Source: Candidatus Tritonobacter lacicola (GTDB lineage Bacteria > Auribacterota > Tritonobacteria > Tritonobacterales > Tritonobacteraceae). Taken from it: DNA of 32,296 nt. Location: assembly GCA_030765135.1 (NCBI GenBank), contig JAVCDC010000130.1, positions 1 to 32,296 on the forward strand, in the 5' to 3' direction. The translations under genes and the position numbers were made by a program. Shown here piece after piece: positions 1 to 6,231 of this stretch; positions within the stretch are counted from its first letter, which is position 1, and each line of letters opens with the position of its first letter. A model generated the notes under the pieces. It was not told the DNA's origin, did not search any database, and saw only the letters and a list, made by a program, of their open reading frames with translations.

Positions 1-1133
1 CGCATGACCTGTCCCGCCGCTGCGCCCAGGGCGGAGACGTACCTGACCGCGTCTACCGGGACGCCCGGGCCCTTCAAAGTAATCTCCTCCAGGAGCTCAA
101 CGCTGCAGCCCAGCTTGGAGCTGAGGTATTGGGTCACCCCGGGGAGCCTCGAACCGCCGCCGCATATGAGCACCCTCTCGATCCCCTCTCCCTTAAGGAG
201 CGTGTGCGCCGATCCTATGGTCACGTCGATTTCCCTTTGCAGGCGGGCGAGGGGGCCCTGGATTGCCGAGAGTATGGCTTTCTCCCGCACGGCGACCTCT
301 TCCTTGCCGGCGGAGAAGGCCAGCTTCAGCCTCTCCGCCTCGGCGAAGGGGACCCCTAACGCGTCTGCGATGGAGAGGGTGAAGGCGTCGCCCCCGACGC
401 CGATGCTTCGCACCATGAAGAGGTGCCGCTCCCTGGCCAATATGGCCGTCGATTTCCCGGCCCCTATGTCCAGGATGAGTGTGGGGGAGGGTTCATGTGA
501 CTCCTTCGTCAGGAGGTAGCAGTTGAATATGGAGAATGCCTCGAGCTCGACGACCTCCGGCTCCACGCCGGCGTTTTTCATTATCTCTATAAAGGAAGAG
601 AGATCGGCCTTTTTAACGGCGGCGACCATAATGGAAGTTCCACTTGCCGATTCCAGCGGGAGGGACCAGTGATTGACGATGACGTTCTCTATGGGCAGGG
701 GTATGTGCACCTCGGTTTCGAACTTGATTACCTGGCTTATCCTGGCCTCCTTTTTGAAGGGGACCTCTATGTTCCTTATCATGGCGGACTGGGTGGAGAA
801 GATGCCGGCCACCAGCGCGTCCTTCTGCTTACCTAGACCGGAGGCCAGCTCGAATATAGCCTGGGATATCGCCTCGGTGCTCGCCCGCCCGGCCTGGCGC
901 CGGGGTATCTCCTTCGACAGGAAGTTGAGCACCTTTGCCTTCTTTCCCGCGCCCCGCACGACGGCGGCCTTTACAGAGGATGTGCCCACGTCTATGCCGA
1001 TGGCCGTTACCGACGTGCTGACCGTATCGAGGATGTTGTGGAGATCGGCCTTTAGCTTCGACTTCTCCCTTAAGCGCTCCCGCGCCTTTTCCGCGATTCC
1101 GCCCATCTTGCTCTTAATGTCTATTTTCACCAT
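1..1133 (-). CDS. pilM: PilM-type actin-like ATPase (GspL-like) of the T2SS, 3' end outside window
   Basis: Inner-membrane-associated cytoplasmic protein that in type IV pilus and Delta-type T2SS machines links the assembly ATPase to the PilN/PilO (GspL/GspM) platform. The reading frame opens at ATG 1133-1131 (AAAGG just upstream) and stays open for 377 codons to the window edge, so the C-terminus is missing. Actin/FtsA-fold motifs are visible: phosphate-1 loop GIDVGTSSVKAAVV near residues 46-59, phosphate-2 loop LILDIGAGKSTAIL in the second half, and adenosine motif VLICGGGSRLPGV near the end. The position after gspK is where gspL normally sits. It is separated from gspK by about 300 bp of repeat-rich sequence, so it may have its own promoter. 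PilM rather than classical GspL is favoured because the actin-like fold is complete and no membrane span is seen in the visible part. Confidence 0.85.
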   Translation of the reverse strand, partial: MVKIDIKSKMGGIAEKARERLREKSKLKADLHNILDTVSTSVTAIGIDVGTSSVKAAVVRGAGKKAKVLNFLSKEIPRRQAGRASTEAISQAIFELASGLGKQKDALVAGIFSTQSAMIRNIEVPFKKEARISQVIKFETEVHIPLPIENVIVNHWSLPLESASGTSIMVAAVKKADLSSFIEIMKNAGVEPEVVELEAFSIFNCYLLTKESHEPSPTLILDIGAGKSTAILARERHLFMVRSIGVGGDAFTLSIADALGVPFAEAERLKLAFSAGKEEVAVREKAILSAIQGPLARLQREIDVTIGSAHTLLKGEGIERVLICGGGSRLPGVTQYLSSKLGCSVELLEEITLKGPGVPVDAVRYVSALGAAAGQVM

Positions 1134-1431
1134 GACGCCTTTACCGATCCCGAATCACGATATTTTAACACCTGATCCTTCGATCAGGCTCAGGACAAGT
1201 ATAACCTGATTACCCGGATAATTATTTTTAAAATTGAACATTCGTCTTCTCTTTGTGTGCCTTTGTGGCTATCAATTCTTTCAGCTTTGAACCTTCAACC
1301 TTTTACTGTCGTTAGCTTTTTTCTTTTTATTGAACATTGATCATTGAACATTGGTTATTCGTTTGCATCCTGCATCTCGTATCTTGTATTTTGAATCTTG
1401 CATCTTTTTCATTGGTTATTGAACATTGAGT
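1134..1431. repeat. Repeat-rich intergenic region between gspK and pilM
   Basis: No gene is seen. The AT-rich stretch carries copies of the unit TTGAACATTGA (about 1330-1340, 1345-1355, 1418-1429). It also has a CTTCTCTTTGTG-type segment at 1243-1257, which shares a 17-base identity (1241-1257) with 3267-3283. TGCATC/TCTTG-type runs at 1365-1405 resemble the segment near 17890. Near the pilM start, about 1170-1200, is a short palindromic stretch built on TGATCCTTCGATCA. These look like dispersed non-coding repeats of this genome rather than regulatory sites, though a promoter for pilM could be hidden here. Confidence 0.6.
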
Positions 1432-2640
1432 TTATATGTTCTCCCACCTCCAGTAGAGAAATTCGACGTTTCCATCCTTGTCCCTCTCTACAACCGTGTT
1501 TATCCGCGCCCTGGTCCCGTTTACCTCGCCCTCGGCGACTATTCTGAATATGGAGCTTGAGAATGTCGTCGCGTCCATGAACTTTGCCGGTATGCCGCTT
1601 CCCATCGCCTCCTCGAAATCCGCCCTGTCCTCGAAGTAATCGTTCTCCCTGTAGTCTATGATTTCATCGATGAGGTCTTCCTGGTCCTCCTCGACGTAGG
1701 ATCTCATTACTTCCGGCCCGGCTGTGTTGATATTGAGCTTGGCCTTCCCGTACACGGTCAAGCAGTTTCTAAGGCCCGGGCCGGCCTCATCATCAACCTT
1801 TTCTTCGTCGAAGACATCTTCCGCCTCTTCTCTGCCCTCGCCGAAGAAGATGTCGGGGGTTATTCCCTTGATGAGGAAGAGTTCATCGATGGTGTTGAGC
1901 GGCCCGTCGGCCGGCGCGTAGGGCTCTTCCAGGTCCGCGTAATATGATTCCTCGGCGTCCCCGTCATCGTCACCATCCATCCAGTCGATAATGGCCTCGA
2001 TTATTTCCTCCTCGTCCACATCTTCCATGTCGAGGACTTCGATGAGCCGCTCCAGGCGTTTCTTTATCTTCTTATCGATCAGCCGCTTTTCTTTCTCTTC
2101 CTCATCTTCTTCGTCTTCATCCTCATCTTCCTCTTCTTCTTCTTCTTCTTCCTTCTCCTCCTTTTTTTGGGATCCTTTTATCATCTTATCCAGCTTGCTC
2201 TCCCCTGATTCCACGAAGAGGTTGTTGATATTGATCCTGCTTCCTTCATCGTAAACTACAAGGGAGAGCGATCCCCTCGCGCGCTCTTCCTTGACCTTTA
2301 CTTCTGCCCAGGCCTCGCCGAGGTGATCGACCCTCGCTATCTCCTTTTCGCTATTCTTGTCTGATGACTCCTCATCTCCCTCGTCATCGGCTTCTGCTTC
2401 TTCCTCGTCCTTCTTGAAGTCCTCTCTTAGTAGGGCGATCGCCTCGTTGACACCTGCCTTTGCTATCACCTTCGCCTCGGCCATGTCCCGGTACCTTGCC
2501 GCTATATCCAGGTCGACCCTGCTGGTGTAGTTGAACTCGATGACGAGATAAGTGAGTATCGCCACTATGAAGAGAGCCGCAAGGAGGGCGGTTCCTGATT
2601 CCGACTTCAATAGTGCATTTGCATATACTCTGTTTTTCAT
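1432..2640 (-). CDS. gspK: Type II secretion minor pseudopilin GspK
   Basis: Large minor pseudopilin at the tip of the T2SS pseudopilus, forming a complex with GspI and GspJ. 402 aa. The prepilin-like N-terminus has a short basic leader, then G-T-A-L-L and a hydrophobic helix to about residue 37. As is typical for GspK, the Glu5 of other pseudopilins is absent. The conserved DEGSRININN segment (about 131-140) and LNINTAGPEV (helix-hairpin-helix, about 300) are family hallmarks. Two extreme acidic runs are unusual: about 78-100 and 161-185, the second nearly all Glu/Asp and encoded by CTT/TCC-type trinucleotide repeats at 2085-2165. No good Shine-Dalgarno is seen before ATG 2640. The gene is separated from gspJ by a 750-bp AT-rich insertion carrying another gene, whereas these two genes normally abut. 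Confidence 0.92.
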   Translation of the reverse strand: MKNRVYANALLKSESGTALLAALFIVAILTYLVIEFNYTSRVDLDIAARYRDMAEAKVIAKAGVNEAIALLREDFKKDEEEAEADDEGDEESSDKNSEKEIARVDHLGEAWAEVKVKEERARGSLSLVVYDEGSRININNLFVESGESKLDKMIKGSQKKEEKEEEEEEEEDEDEDEEDEEEKEKRLIDKKIKKRLERLIEVLDMEDVDEEEIIEAIIDWMDGDDDGDAEESYYADLEEPYAPADGPLNTIDELFLIKGITPDIFFGEGREEAEDVFDEEKVDDEAGPGLRNCLTVYGKAKLNINTAGPEVMRSYVEEDQEDLIDEIIDYRENDYFEDRADFEEAMGSGIPAKFMDATTFSSSIFRIVAEGEVNGTRARINTVVERDKDGNVEFLYWRWENI

Positions 2641-2672
2641 CTTTTAACTTGGGCAAAAAACCAACCGCCCAA

Positions 2673-2700
2673 ATGATCAATGTTCAATGTGCAATGTTCA
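2673..2700. repeat. TTGAACATTGA-type repeat, left arm
   Basis: Three partial copies of TCAATGTTCA (the reverse complement of TGAACATTGA) lie end to end. They are inverted relative to the array at 3231-3265, so the two arrays flank the four-helix/HTH gene as imperfect inverted repeats. The TGA stop of that gene (2698-2700) is provided by the repeat itself. A second short inverted repeat, TTGGGC/GCCCAA, lies at 2649-2654 and 2667-2672. Confidence 0.7.
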
Positions 2701-3222
2701 TTTATTTATAGAATAGCGCTCTATTTTCTTGCGTAGCCCCTCCCGGCTCAGGCCGAGGGATCTGGCCGCCTCCGACCTATTTCCGCGGGTCTTCTCAAGA
2801 GCTGTCTGAATCATGCCTATTTCGAGCTTCCGTACTTCGTCCGCAAGATTCCCGTAAGCACCACGAATTGATTTTGCGGTATGTATAGATTTAGCGATAA
2901 TGCGGATTAATTGATCGCATTCATTTAGAGTTTCTTGTATTTCGGCTCCTGAGAGCATTCTTGTTTTACATATTAACTTGAGCCAGTATCGGGACTCGCG
3001 GAGCTCTTTAAAAGCAATCCCAAGCTTGTGGACGAAGTCCCTCTTGCTTTCAGCACCTACTGCCTCTTCGTAATTGGCTCCTGCCGATGTTCCAGCTTTA
3101 AATAGTTGATCTCCGACTCTTCGTCCGGGGAGTGTATTCGGCAGCTTGTTAGTAGTTGCAATTATCATTGAAGCAAATCGTAAGAGCCTCTCACTTAGAT
3201 CATATTCTCTTTTTTCTTGCAT
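2698..3222 (-). CDS. Four-helix-bundle (23S rRNA IVS-type) domain fused to a Fis-type HTH
   Basis: Residues up to about 128 match the four-helix-bundle family encoded in 23S rRNA intervening sequences and scattered elsewhere in genomes. Typical stretches are YDLSERLLRFA, LFKAGTSAGANYEEA and KRDFVHKLGIAFKELRES. The last 54 residues form a complete Fis/NtrC-type helix-turn-helix (core GNRSEAARSLGLSREGLRKK). Codons for the bundle are visibly AT-rich and those for the HTH are GC-rich like the neighbours. The join is near 2838-2865. This suggests foreign sequence fused in frame to the remnant of a native regulator. Start 3222 is chosen because the family begins at MQEKREYDL; an ATG at 3246 lies inside a flanking repeat. 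No Shine-Dalgarno is seen. The four-helix role is unknown; the HTH should bind DNA. Confidence 0.8.
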   Translation of the reverse strand: MQEKREYDLSERLLRFASMIIATTNKLPNTLPGRRVGDQLFKAGTSAGANYEEAVGAESKRDFVHKLGIAFKELRESRYWLKLICKTRMLSGAEIQETLNECDQLIRIIAKSIHTAKSIRGAYGNLADEVRKLEIGMIQTALEKTRGNRSEAARSLGLSREGLRKKIERYSINK

Positions 3223-3230
3223 TGTTTTTA

Positions 3231-3389
3231 CTTGAACATTGAGCATTGAGTATTGAACATTGAAAATTCGTCTTCTCTTTGTGCCTTGGTGTCTTCGTGG
3301 CGAGCCCTGATCTCTTTATTCCCTCTTTCGAGTTTCAAGTTTCACGCCTCGATAATTGAACATTGAAGATTGAACATTGAAAATTCGTC
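3231..3389. repeat. TTGAACATTGA repeat array with a 21-bp exact direct repeat
   Basis: The stretch upstream of the four-helix/HTH gene holds at least five copies of TGAACATTGA or close variants, at 3231-3265 and 3354-3380. A 21-bp unit beginning ATTGAACATTGAAAATTC is exactly repeated at 3252-3272 and 3369-3389. The second copy runs into the gspJ stop codon (3388-3390). Between them, about 3270-3300, is the CTTCTCTTTGTGCC segment also present near 1243. The array is inverted relative to 2673-2700. Confidence 0.75.
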
Positions 3390-4062
3390 ATTTCTTTTCT
3401 TCTTCTTCTTCTTCTTTCTCTTTCTCGCCGCCGAGGGGGATTGTCGTGTCGGTTGAGAAGACCCACGTCTCTTCCCCTCCGTCCGTGATGTTCAGCGTTA
3501 TCGATACCGCCCTGGGCAAGAACGCCTCCTCTTCATCTGCTTCGCCCCCGCTCCCTTCCCCGCCGTCCTCTTCTCCCAGCGCCTCCCACGAGTCCGTCCA
3601 CCCATCCTCGCCGTAGTATTGGAACGACACGGCCGTCACGTTGTCCGCTATGACCGACACGTCGCCCCCGCTGAGGGGCTCGCCGTCGAGGTAGGTGCTC
3701 TCCCTCCGCATGAGGAGGGGGGTATCGGTCTCGGTGTTTATGAAGTAGCCGACCTCGCTTATGTCGCTCTCCTTGTCGTCCCTGGACGAACGACTGTGGG
3801 CGAGGGTGATGAAGTCAAGTGTATCAGGCGTCCCGACAAAGGCGGTTCTCTCGTCGTCAGCGTTGAAGTAGGCGCAGCTGATGTCCCGGGTCATCTGATC
3901 GAGGACCGGCCGCGCGGTGCCGTACACGTTGATCCGCTTACGGATGTTCTCCATGGAGTTCAGGGCGGTGGAATACGTCGTGTACACTATGGCGAGGATG
4001 GCGACCGTTATGGTGACCGCCACGATGATCTCTACCAGCGTGAAGCCGTTACTCTTCCGCAC
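3388..4062 (-). CDS. gspJ: Type II secretion minor pseudopilin GspJ
   Basis: Minor pseudopilin of the GspI-J-K tip complex in the T2SS periplasmic pseudopilus. The prepilin motif SNGFTLVEIIVAVTITVAIL is clear, with G/F cleavage and Glu5. The body matches GspJ, with ARPVLDQMTRDISCAYFNA. The GTG at 4062 is preferred, giving a short basic leader, because GGAGG lies six bases upstream; an ATG at 4092 is also in frame. Either start overlaps the end of gspI, implying translational coupling. The C-terminal part is strongly acidic and low-complexity, ending in a Glu/Lys run coded by CTT repeats (about 3390-3425). This tail abuts the repeat array that marks the following insertion, so the original 3' end may have been altered. 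Confidence 0.9.
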   Translation of the reverse strand: MRKSNGFTLVEIIVAVTITVAILAIVYTTYSTALNSMENIRKRINVYGTARPVLDQMTRDISCAYFNADDERTAFVGTPDTLDFITLAHSRSSRDDKESDISEVGYFINTETDTPLLMRRESTYLDGEPLSGGDVSVIADNVTAVSFQYYGEDGWTDSWEALGEEDGGEGSGGEADEEEAFLPRAVSITLNITDGGEETWVFSTDTTIPLGGEKEKEEEEEEKK

Positions 4063-4444
4063 CCTCTTCCTCCGGCTCTTCCAGTTCAGCAATGAACATC
4101 GCGAAGTCCGCCTCGCTTCGCTCCCTTTCTTCCGTTCCCGACAGGATGCGTATCCGGACCTCTTTAAGCCCTTCCACGTCGGTTTCAGAAACCTGCTGGG
4201 TCCATCTGAGCTCGGGGTTCTCCTCGAATTCCCCCTCGCCGTCCATGGCCCCTTCGTAGCCGGCCAGCTCGAGCTCGGCGAGCTTCTTTTCGGCGAGGAG
4301 GTACGATTTCGTCATGAGCGTCGACCTTGTTATGGCCTTGATGCTCGTGGCCTGCGTGGAGAGGAGGGCGACAAGCGCGATCGCGATGACAGCGAGGGCG
4401 ATCATCACCTCCATGAGCGTGAAACCATGGTCTCTCTCTTTCAT
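4049..4444 (-). CDS. gspI: Type II secretion minor pseudopilin GspI
   Basis: Minor pseudopilin that initiates the T2SS pseudopilus tip with GspJ and GspK. 131 aa, close to the usual family length. The prepilin peptidase motif GFTLMEVMIALAVIAIALVA starts at residue 7, with Glu5 present. The following SYLLAEKKLAELE is characteristic of GspI. Its ATG (4444-4442) overlaps the TGA of a truncated upstream four-helix ORF in an ATGA arrangement. Its ribosome binding site (AGGA, about nine bases before ATG) lies inside that remnant, so translation appears coupled to it. The C-terminus is acidic (ELEEPEEEGAEE). Confidence 0.92.
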   Translation of the reverse strand: MKERDHGFTLMEVMIALAVIAIALVALLSTQATSIKAITRSTLMTKSYLLAEKKLAELELAGYEGAMDGEGEFEENPELRWTQQVSETDVEGLKEVRIRILSGTEERERSEADFAMFIAELEEPEEEGAEE

Positions 4445-4608
4445 TGAAACTTTTTCCTGATATTTTGCTTGGCGCTGCGGGCGGCATCACGCATCTGGCC
4501 GACTAATCTTATGTGGCTTTTGCTAAATCTTTCGGTAATCCTGTAAACTAATCTCCGTATTTCACAGATGTTTTGATAGAACCTTAATTTATTGTATGCC
4601 TGCTCCAT
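4441..4608 (-). pseudogene. Truncated four-helix-bundle protein gene (55 aa)
   Basis: A short frame from ATG 4608 to TGA 4441 encodes 55 residues that match the N-terminal half of a four-helix-bundle family. Signature stretches are EQAYNKLRFYQNICEIRRLV and RLVGQMRDAARSAKQNIR. Full-length relatives usually continue with EGY and a second half; here the frame reads KKFQ and stops at the gspI start codon. The protein is therefore cut after its second helix. The DNA is AT-rich compared with gspH and gspI. The stop overlaps the gspI ATG (ATGA) and the end carries the gspI ribosome binding site, so the remnant may still be translated as a leader for gspI. No clear ribosome binding site is seen for the remnant itself. 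Confidence 0.75.
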
Positions 4609-4692
4609 ATGGAAACCCATTCGGGTTGAAATTATTCCTGGTTGTAAATTCTATCAGGTTGGATTTCAGGTAATTATAAAAGCATCTTTTTA

Positions 4693-4724
4693 TTAGTAAC
4701 TTTTTAGTAACACTTATTAGTAAC
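4693..4724. repeat. Three direct copies of TTAGTAAC
   Basis: TTAGTAAC occurs at 4693-4700, 4704-4711 and 4717-4724, spaced 11 and 13 bases apart, directly after the gspH stop codon (4731-4733). They mark the left-hand boundary of the AT-rich insert that carries the truncated four-helix ORF. The rest of 4609-4692 contains no gene that I can see. Confidence 0.65.
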
Positions 4725-4730
4725 CCTTCT

Positions 4731-5285
4731 TTAGGAATACAGCGGCTCGTCGAAGTAGTAGTTGTAGACCTCGACCTGGCCGTTGTACGGCTTTATCCGC
4801 ACCGTGAAACTCTTGCCGGACCTGTCTTCCATGTGGATGATCGTTCGTCCCACCCTTCCCATCGGAGAGTAGACGAGCGAGACCTCTCCCTGGTTGGTGA
4901 CGTATTTACCGTGCAGGACGATGTCCTTGAACTTTATGCCCTCGGGCAGCTGCCTCCTCTTGAGGAACATCCCTCCCACCTCTTTGTCAATCCCCTCGTC
5001 TGTCTTGATGGTGGCCCAGTACTCGTTCCTGTCGAGGTTAAGGTGGAGGACGATCTCATGGCCGCGGCGGGCCGCCTCGTTGTGGATCGCCCGGGCCGTG
5101 CCGGCGAGGATCCGTGCCGAGGAGCCGAGCTCCGCCGACCCGAGGATGCCGCTGAACCTGGGGGCGACCAGTCCGAAGACGATGACGAGGATGGCGAGCA
5201 CCATCGTCAGCTCTATCAGGGTGAAGCCCCTATTCCGGGCGGGGTCAGTTGATGTCCCAGCTCTCGACATCGGCATTTTCACCAT
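4731..5285 (-). CDS. gspH: Type II secretion minor pseudopilin GspH
   Basis: Minor pseudopilin of the T2SS. The prepilin motif NRGFTLIELTMVLAILVIVF is followed by the GspH-type helix with ARILAGTARAIHNEAARRG and a beta-rich C-terminal domain. Several starts are possible: ATG 5285, GTG 5282 (GGAGG five bases upstream), ATG 5276 and ATG 5270. All lie within the end of gspG, so the two genes overlap by roughly 25-40 bases and are probably translationally coupled. An in-frame start at 5333 would give an unusually long leader and is less likely. The downstream gene in the ancestral operon is gspI, but 286 bases of AT-rich insert separate them. Confidence 0.88.
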   Translation of the reverse strand: MVKMPMSRAGTSTDPARNRGFTLIELTMVLAILVIVFGLVAPRFSGILGSAELGSSARILAGTARAIHNEAARRGHEIVLHLNLDRNEYWATIKTDEGIDKEVGGMFLKRRQLPEGIKFKDIVLHGKYVTNQGEVSLVYSPMGRVGRTIIHMEDRSGKSFTVRIKPYNGQVEVYNYYFDEPLYS

Positions 5286-5667
5286 CGCCTCCGGGGGCTT
5301 CGTCGGCGCCGTACGAAACGATATCGAATTCATTGCCGTGAGTTCCCGGGTACGTGTAGATGTATGTTCTGCCCCAGGGGTCCTTAGGGTCCTTTTCCAG
5401 GTATCCGCCCTTCTGGTAGCCCCTGACCCCGCCTGGGGCGCTCCTCAGCGCCTGGAGCCCTTCGCCGCTCGTGGGGTAGCGCCCGGTGTCGAGCTTGAAA
5501 AGCTGTAGGGCGGTCTTGATGCTCGCGATATCGGCTTTCGACCTCGTCTGCGCCGCCTGTCCCGTCCTGTGCATCAGCTTCGGAACGATGAAACCGGCCA
5601 GTATGCCGATAATGACGATCACCACCATGAGCTCGATCAACGTAAACCCGGAATCATTCTTATTCAT
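5245..5667 (-). CDS. gspG: Type II secretion major pseudopilin GspG
   Basis: Main building block of the periplasmic pseudopilus that pushes substrates through the secretin. 140 aa, the normal size. The leader plus DSGFTLIELMVVIVIIGILA gives a textbook prepilin site with Glu5. The body has RYPTSGEGLQAL and KDPWGRTYIY. The C-terminus carries the calcium-site loop with YGADEAPGGDGENADVESWD. An AAGGAGGG ribosome binding site precedes two adjacent ATGs (5670 and 5667); 5667 has the better spacing. The gene is separated from gspF by a 455-bp cassette carrying a GxxExxY gene. Its strong Shine-Dalgarno fits the need for high output of the major pseudopilin independently of the upstream insert. Confidence 0.96.
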   Translation of the reverse strand: MNKNDSGFTLIELMVVIVIIGILAGFIVPKLMHRTGQAAQTRSKADIASIKTALQLFKLDTGRYPTSGEGLQALRSAPGGVRGYQKGGYLEKDPKDPWGRTYIYTYPGTHGNEFDIVSYGADEAPGGDGENADVESWDIN

Positions 5668-5743
5668 CATGCCCTCCTTGTTAATTGTACTGTCTTTGCA
5701 GCATCTTCATCCTTGATCACAATTTTTCTAGCATCCTTTTTTT

Positions 5744-6198
5744 TGAACCGCAAAGGCGCAAAGATCGCAAAGTTATAGACAAAGAGCAATTCTCTTTATC
5801 CCCTCTTTTAACAGTGGTACGTTGAAATTCAGCAGTAATCCCAGCTTTAAATTTAGCAACTTGAGATACGTTAGAACCTGCGCCTCATGTATCGGCAGTA
5901 ACCGCTCGACTGCCTTCAGCTCTACAACCACTAACCCTTGCACTATAAAATCGACTCTAAAACCACAATCCAACTCGATTCCCTTATAAGCTACTGATAA
6001 AGATTTTTCTTTTTCAAAAGCTACGCCTCTTATAGCGAACTCACGCTCCAAGCACATCTGATATGCGGTTTCCAGCAGCCCTGGTCCAAGTATCTTATGA
6101 ACTTCAATCGCTGCGCCTATGATTTCCTTGGATAAGCTATTCTCATCCATTATATTCGCCTTATTCTTACTCTGCGTTCTTTGCGCCTTTGCGGTTCA
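5744..6198. mobile_element. Putative GxxExxY cassette bounded by 29-bp inverted repeats
   Basis: The left arm is 5744-5772 and the right arm 6170-6198. Each is 29 bases and they match at 27 positions when one is inverted; the shared core is TGAACCGCAAAGGCGCAAAG. The arms tightly enclose one AT-rich gene (5773-6150) and together sit between gspF and gspG. No target duplication is evident. In the T2SS transcript the arms could pair and loop the gene out, as the terminal stem of a 23S rRNA intervening sequence does. It may be a mobile cassette or a pair of dispersed repeats that frame this gene family; the sequence alone does not decide. Confidence 0.6.
5773..6150 (-). CDS. GxxExxY family protein (PD-(D/E)XK nuclease-like fold)
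   Basis: 125 aa, full length for the family. It begins with the usual ENSLSKEIIGAAIEVHKILG, then the naming motif within GPGLLETAYQMCL (about residues 23-35), and a PD-(D/E)XK-like core in which DFIV is followed by VVELKAVE (about 67-80). The fold predicts a nuclease-like activity, but no reaction has been settled for the family as far as I know. The gene is AT-rich and lies in the T2SS operon in the same direction, enclosed by 29-bp inverted repeats. AAGG lies about nine bases before ATG 6150. It has no known role in secretion, so its place here is best read as insertion. Confidence 0.88.
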   Translation of the reverse strand: MDENSLSKEIIGAAIEVHKILGPGLLETAYQMCLEREFAIRGVAFEKEKSLSVAYKGIELDCGFRVDFIVQGLVVVELKAVERLLPIHEAQVLTYLKLLNLKLGLLLNFNVPLLKEGIKRIALCL

Positions 6199-6231
6199 TT
6201 ATTTTGTCTGATTTGCTGTTTCGTCATTCTT

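Noticed and set aside
1134-3389. CRISPR array suggested by the many short repeats
   Set aside because: The repeats are short, variable, in both orientations and irregularly spaced, with no spacers of constant length and no cas genes.
5671-5743. Possible separate promoter for gspG downstream of the GxxExxY cassette
   Set aside because: The sequence is AT-rich, but no pair of -35 and -10 elements with good spacing on the minus strand was found.
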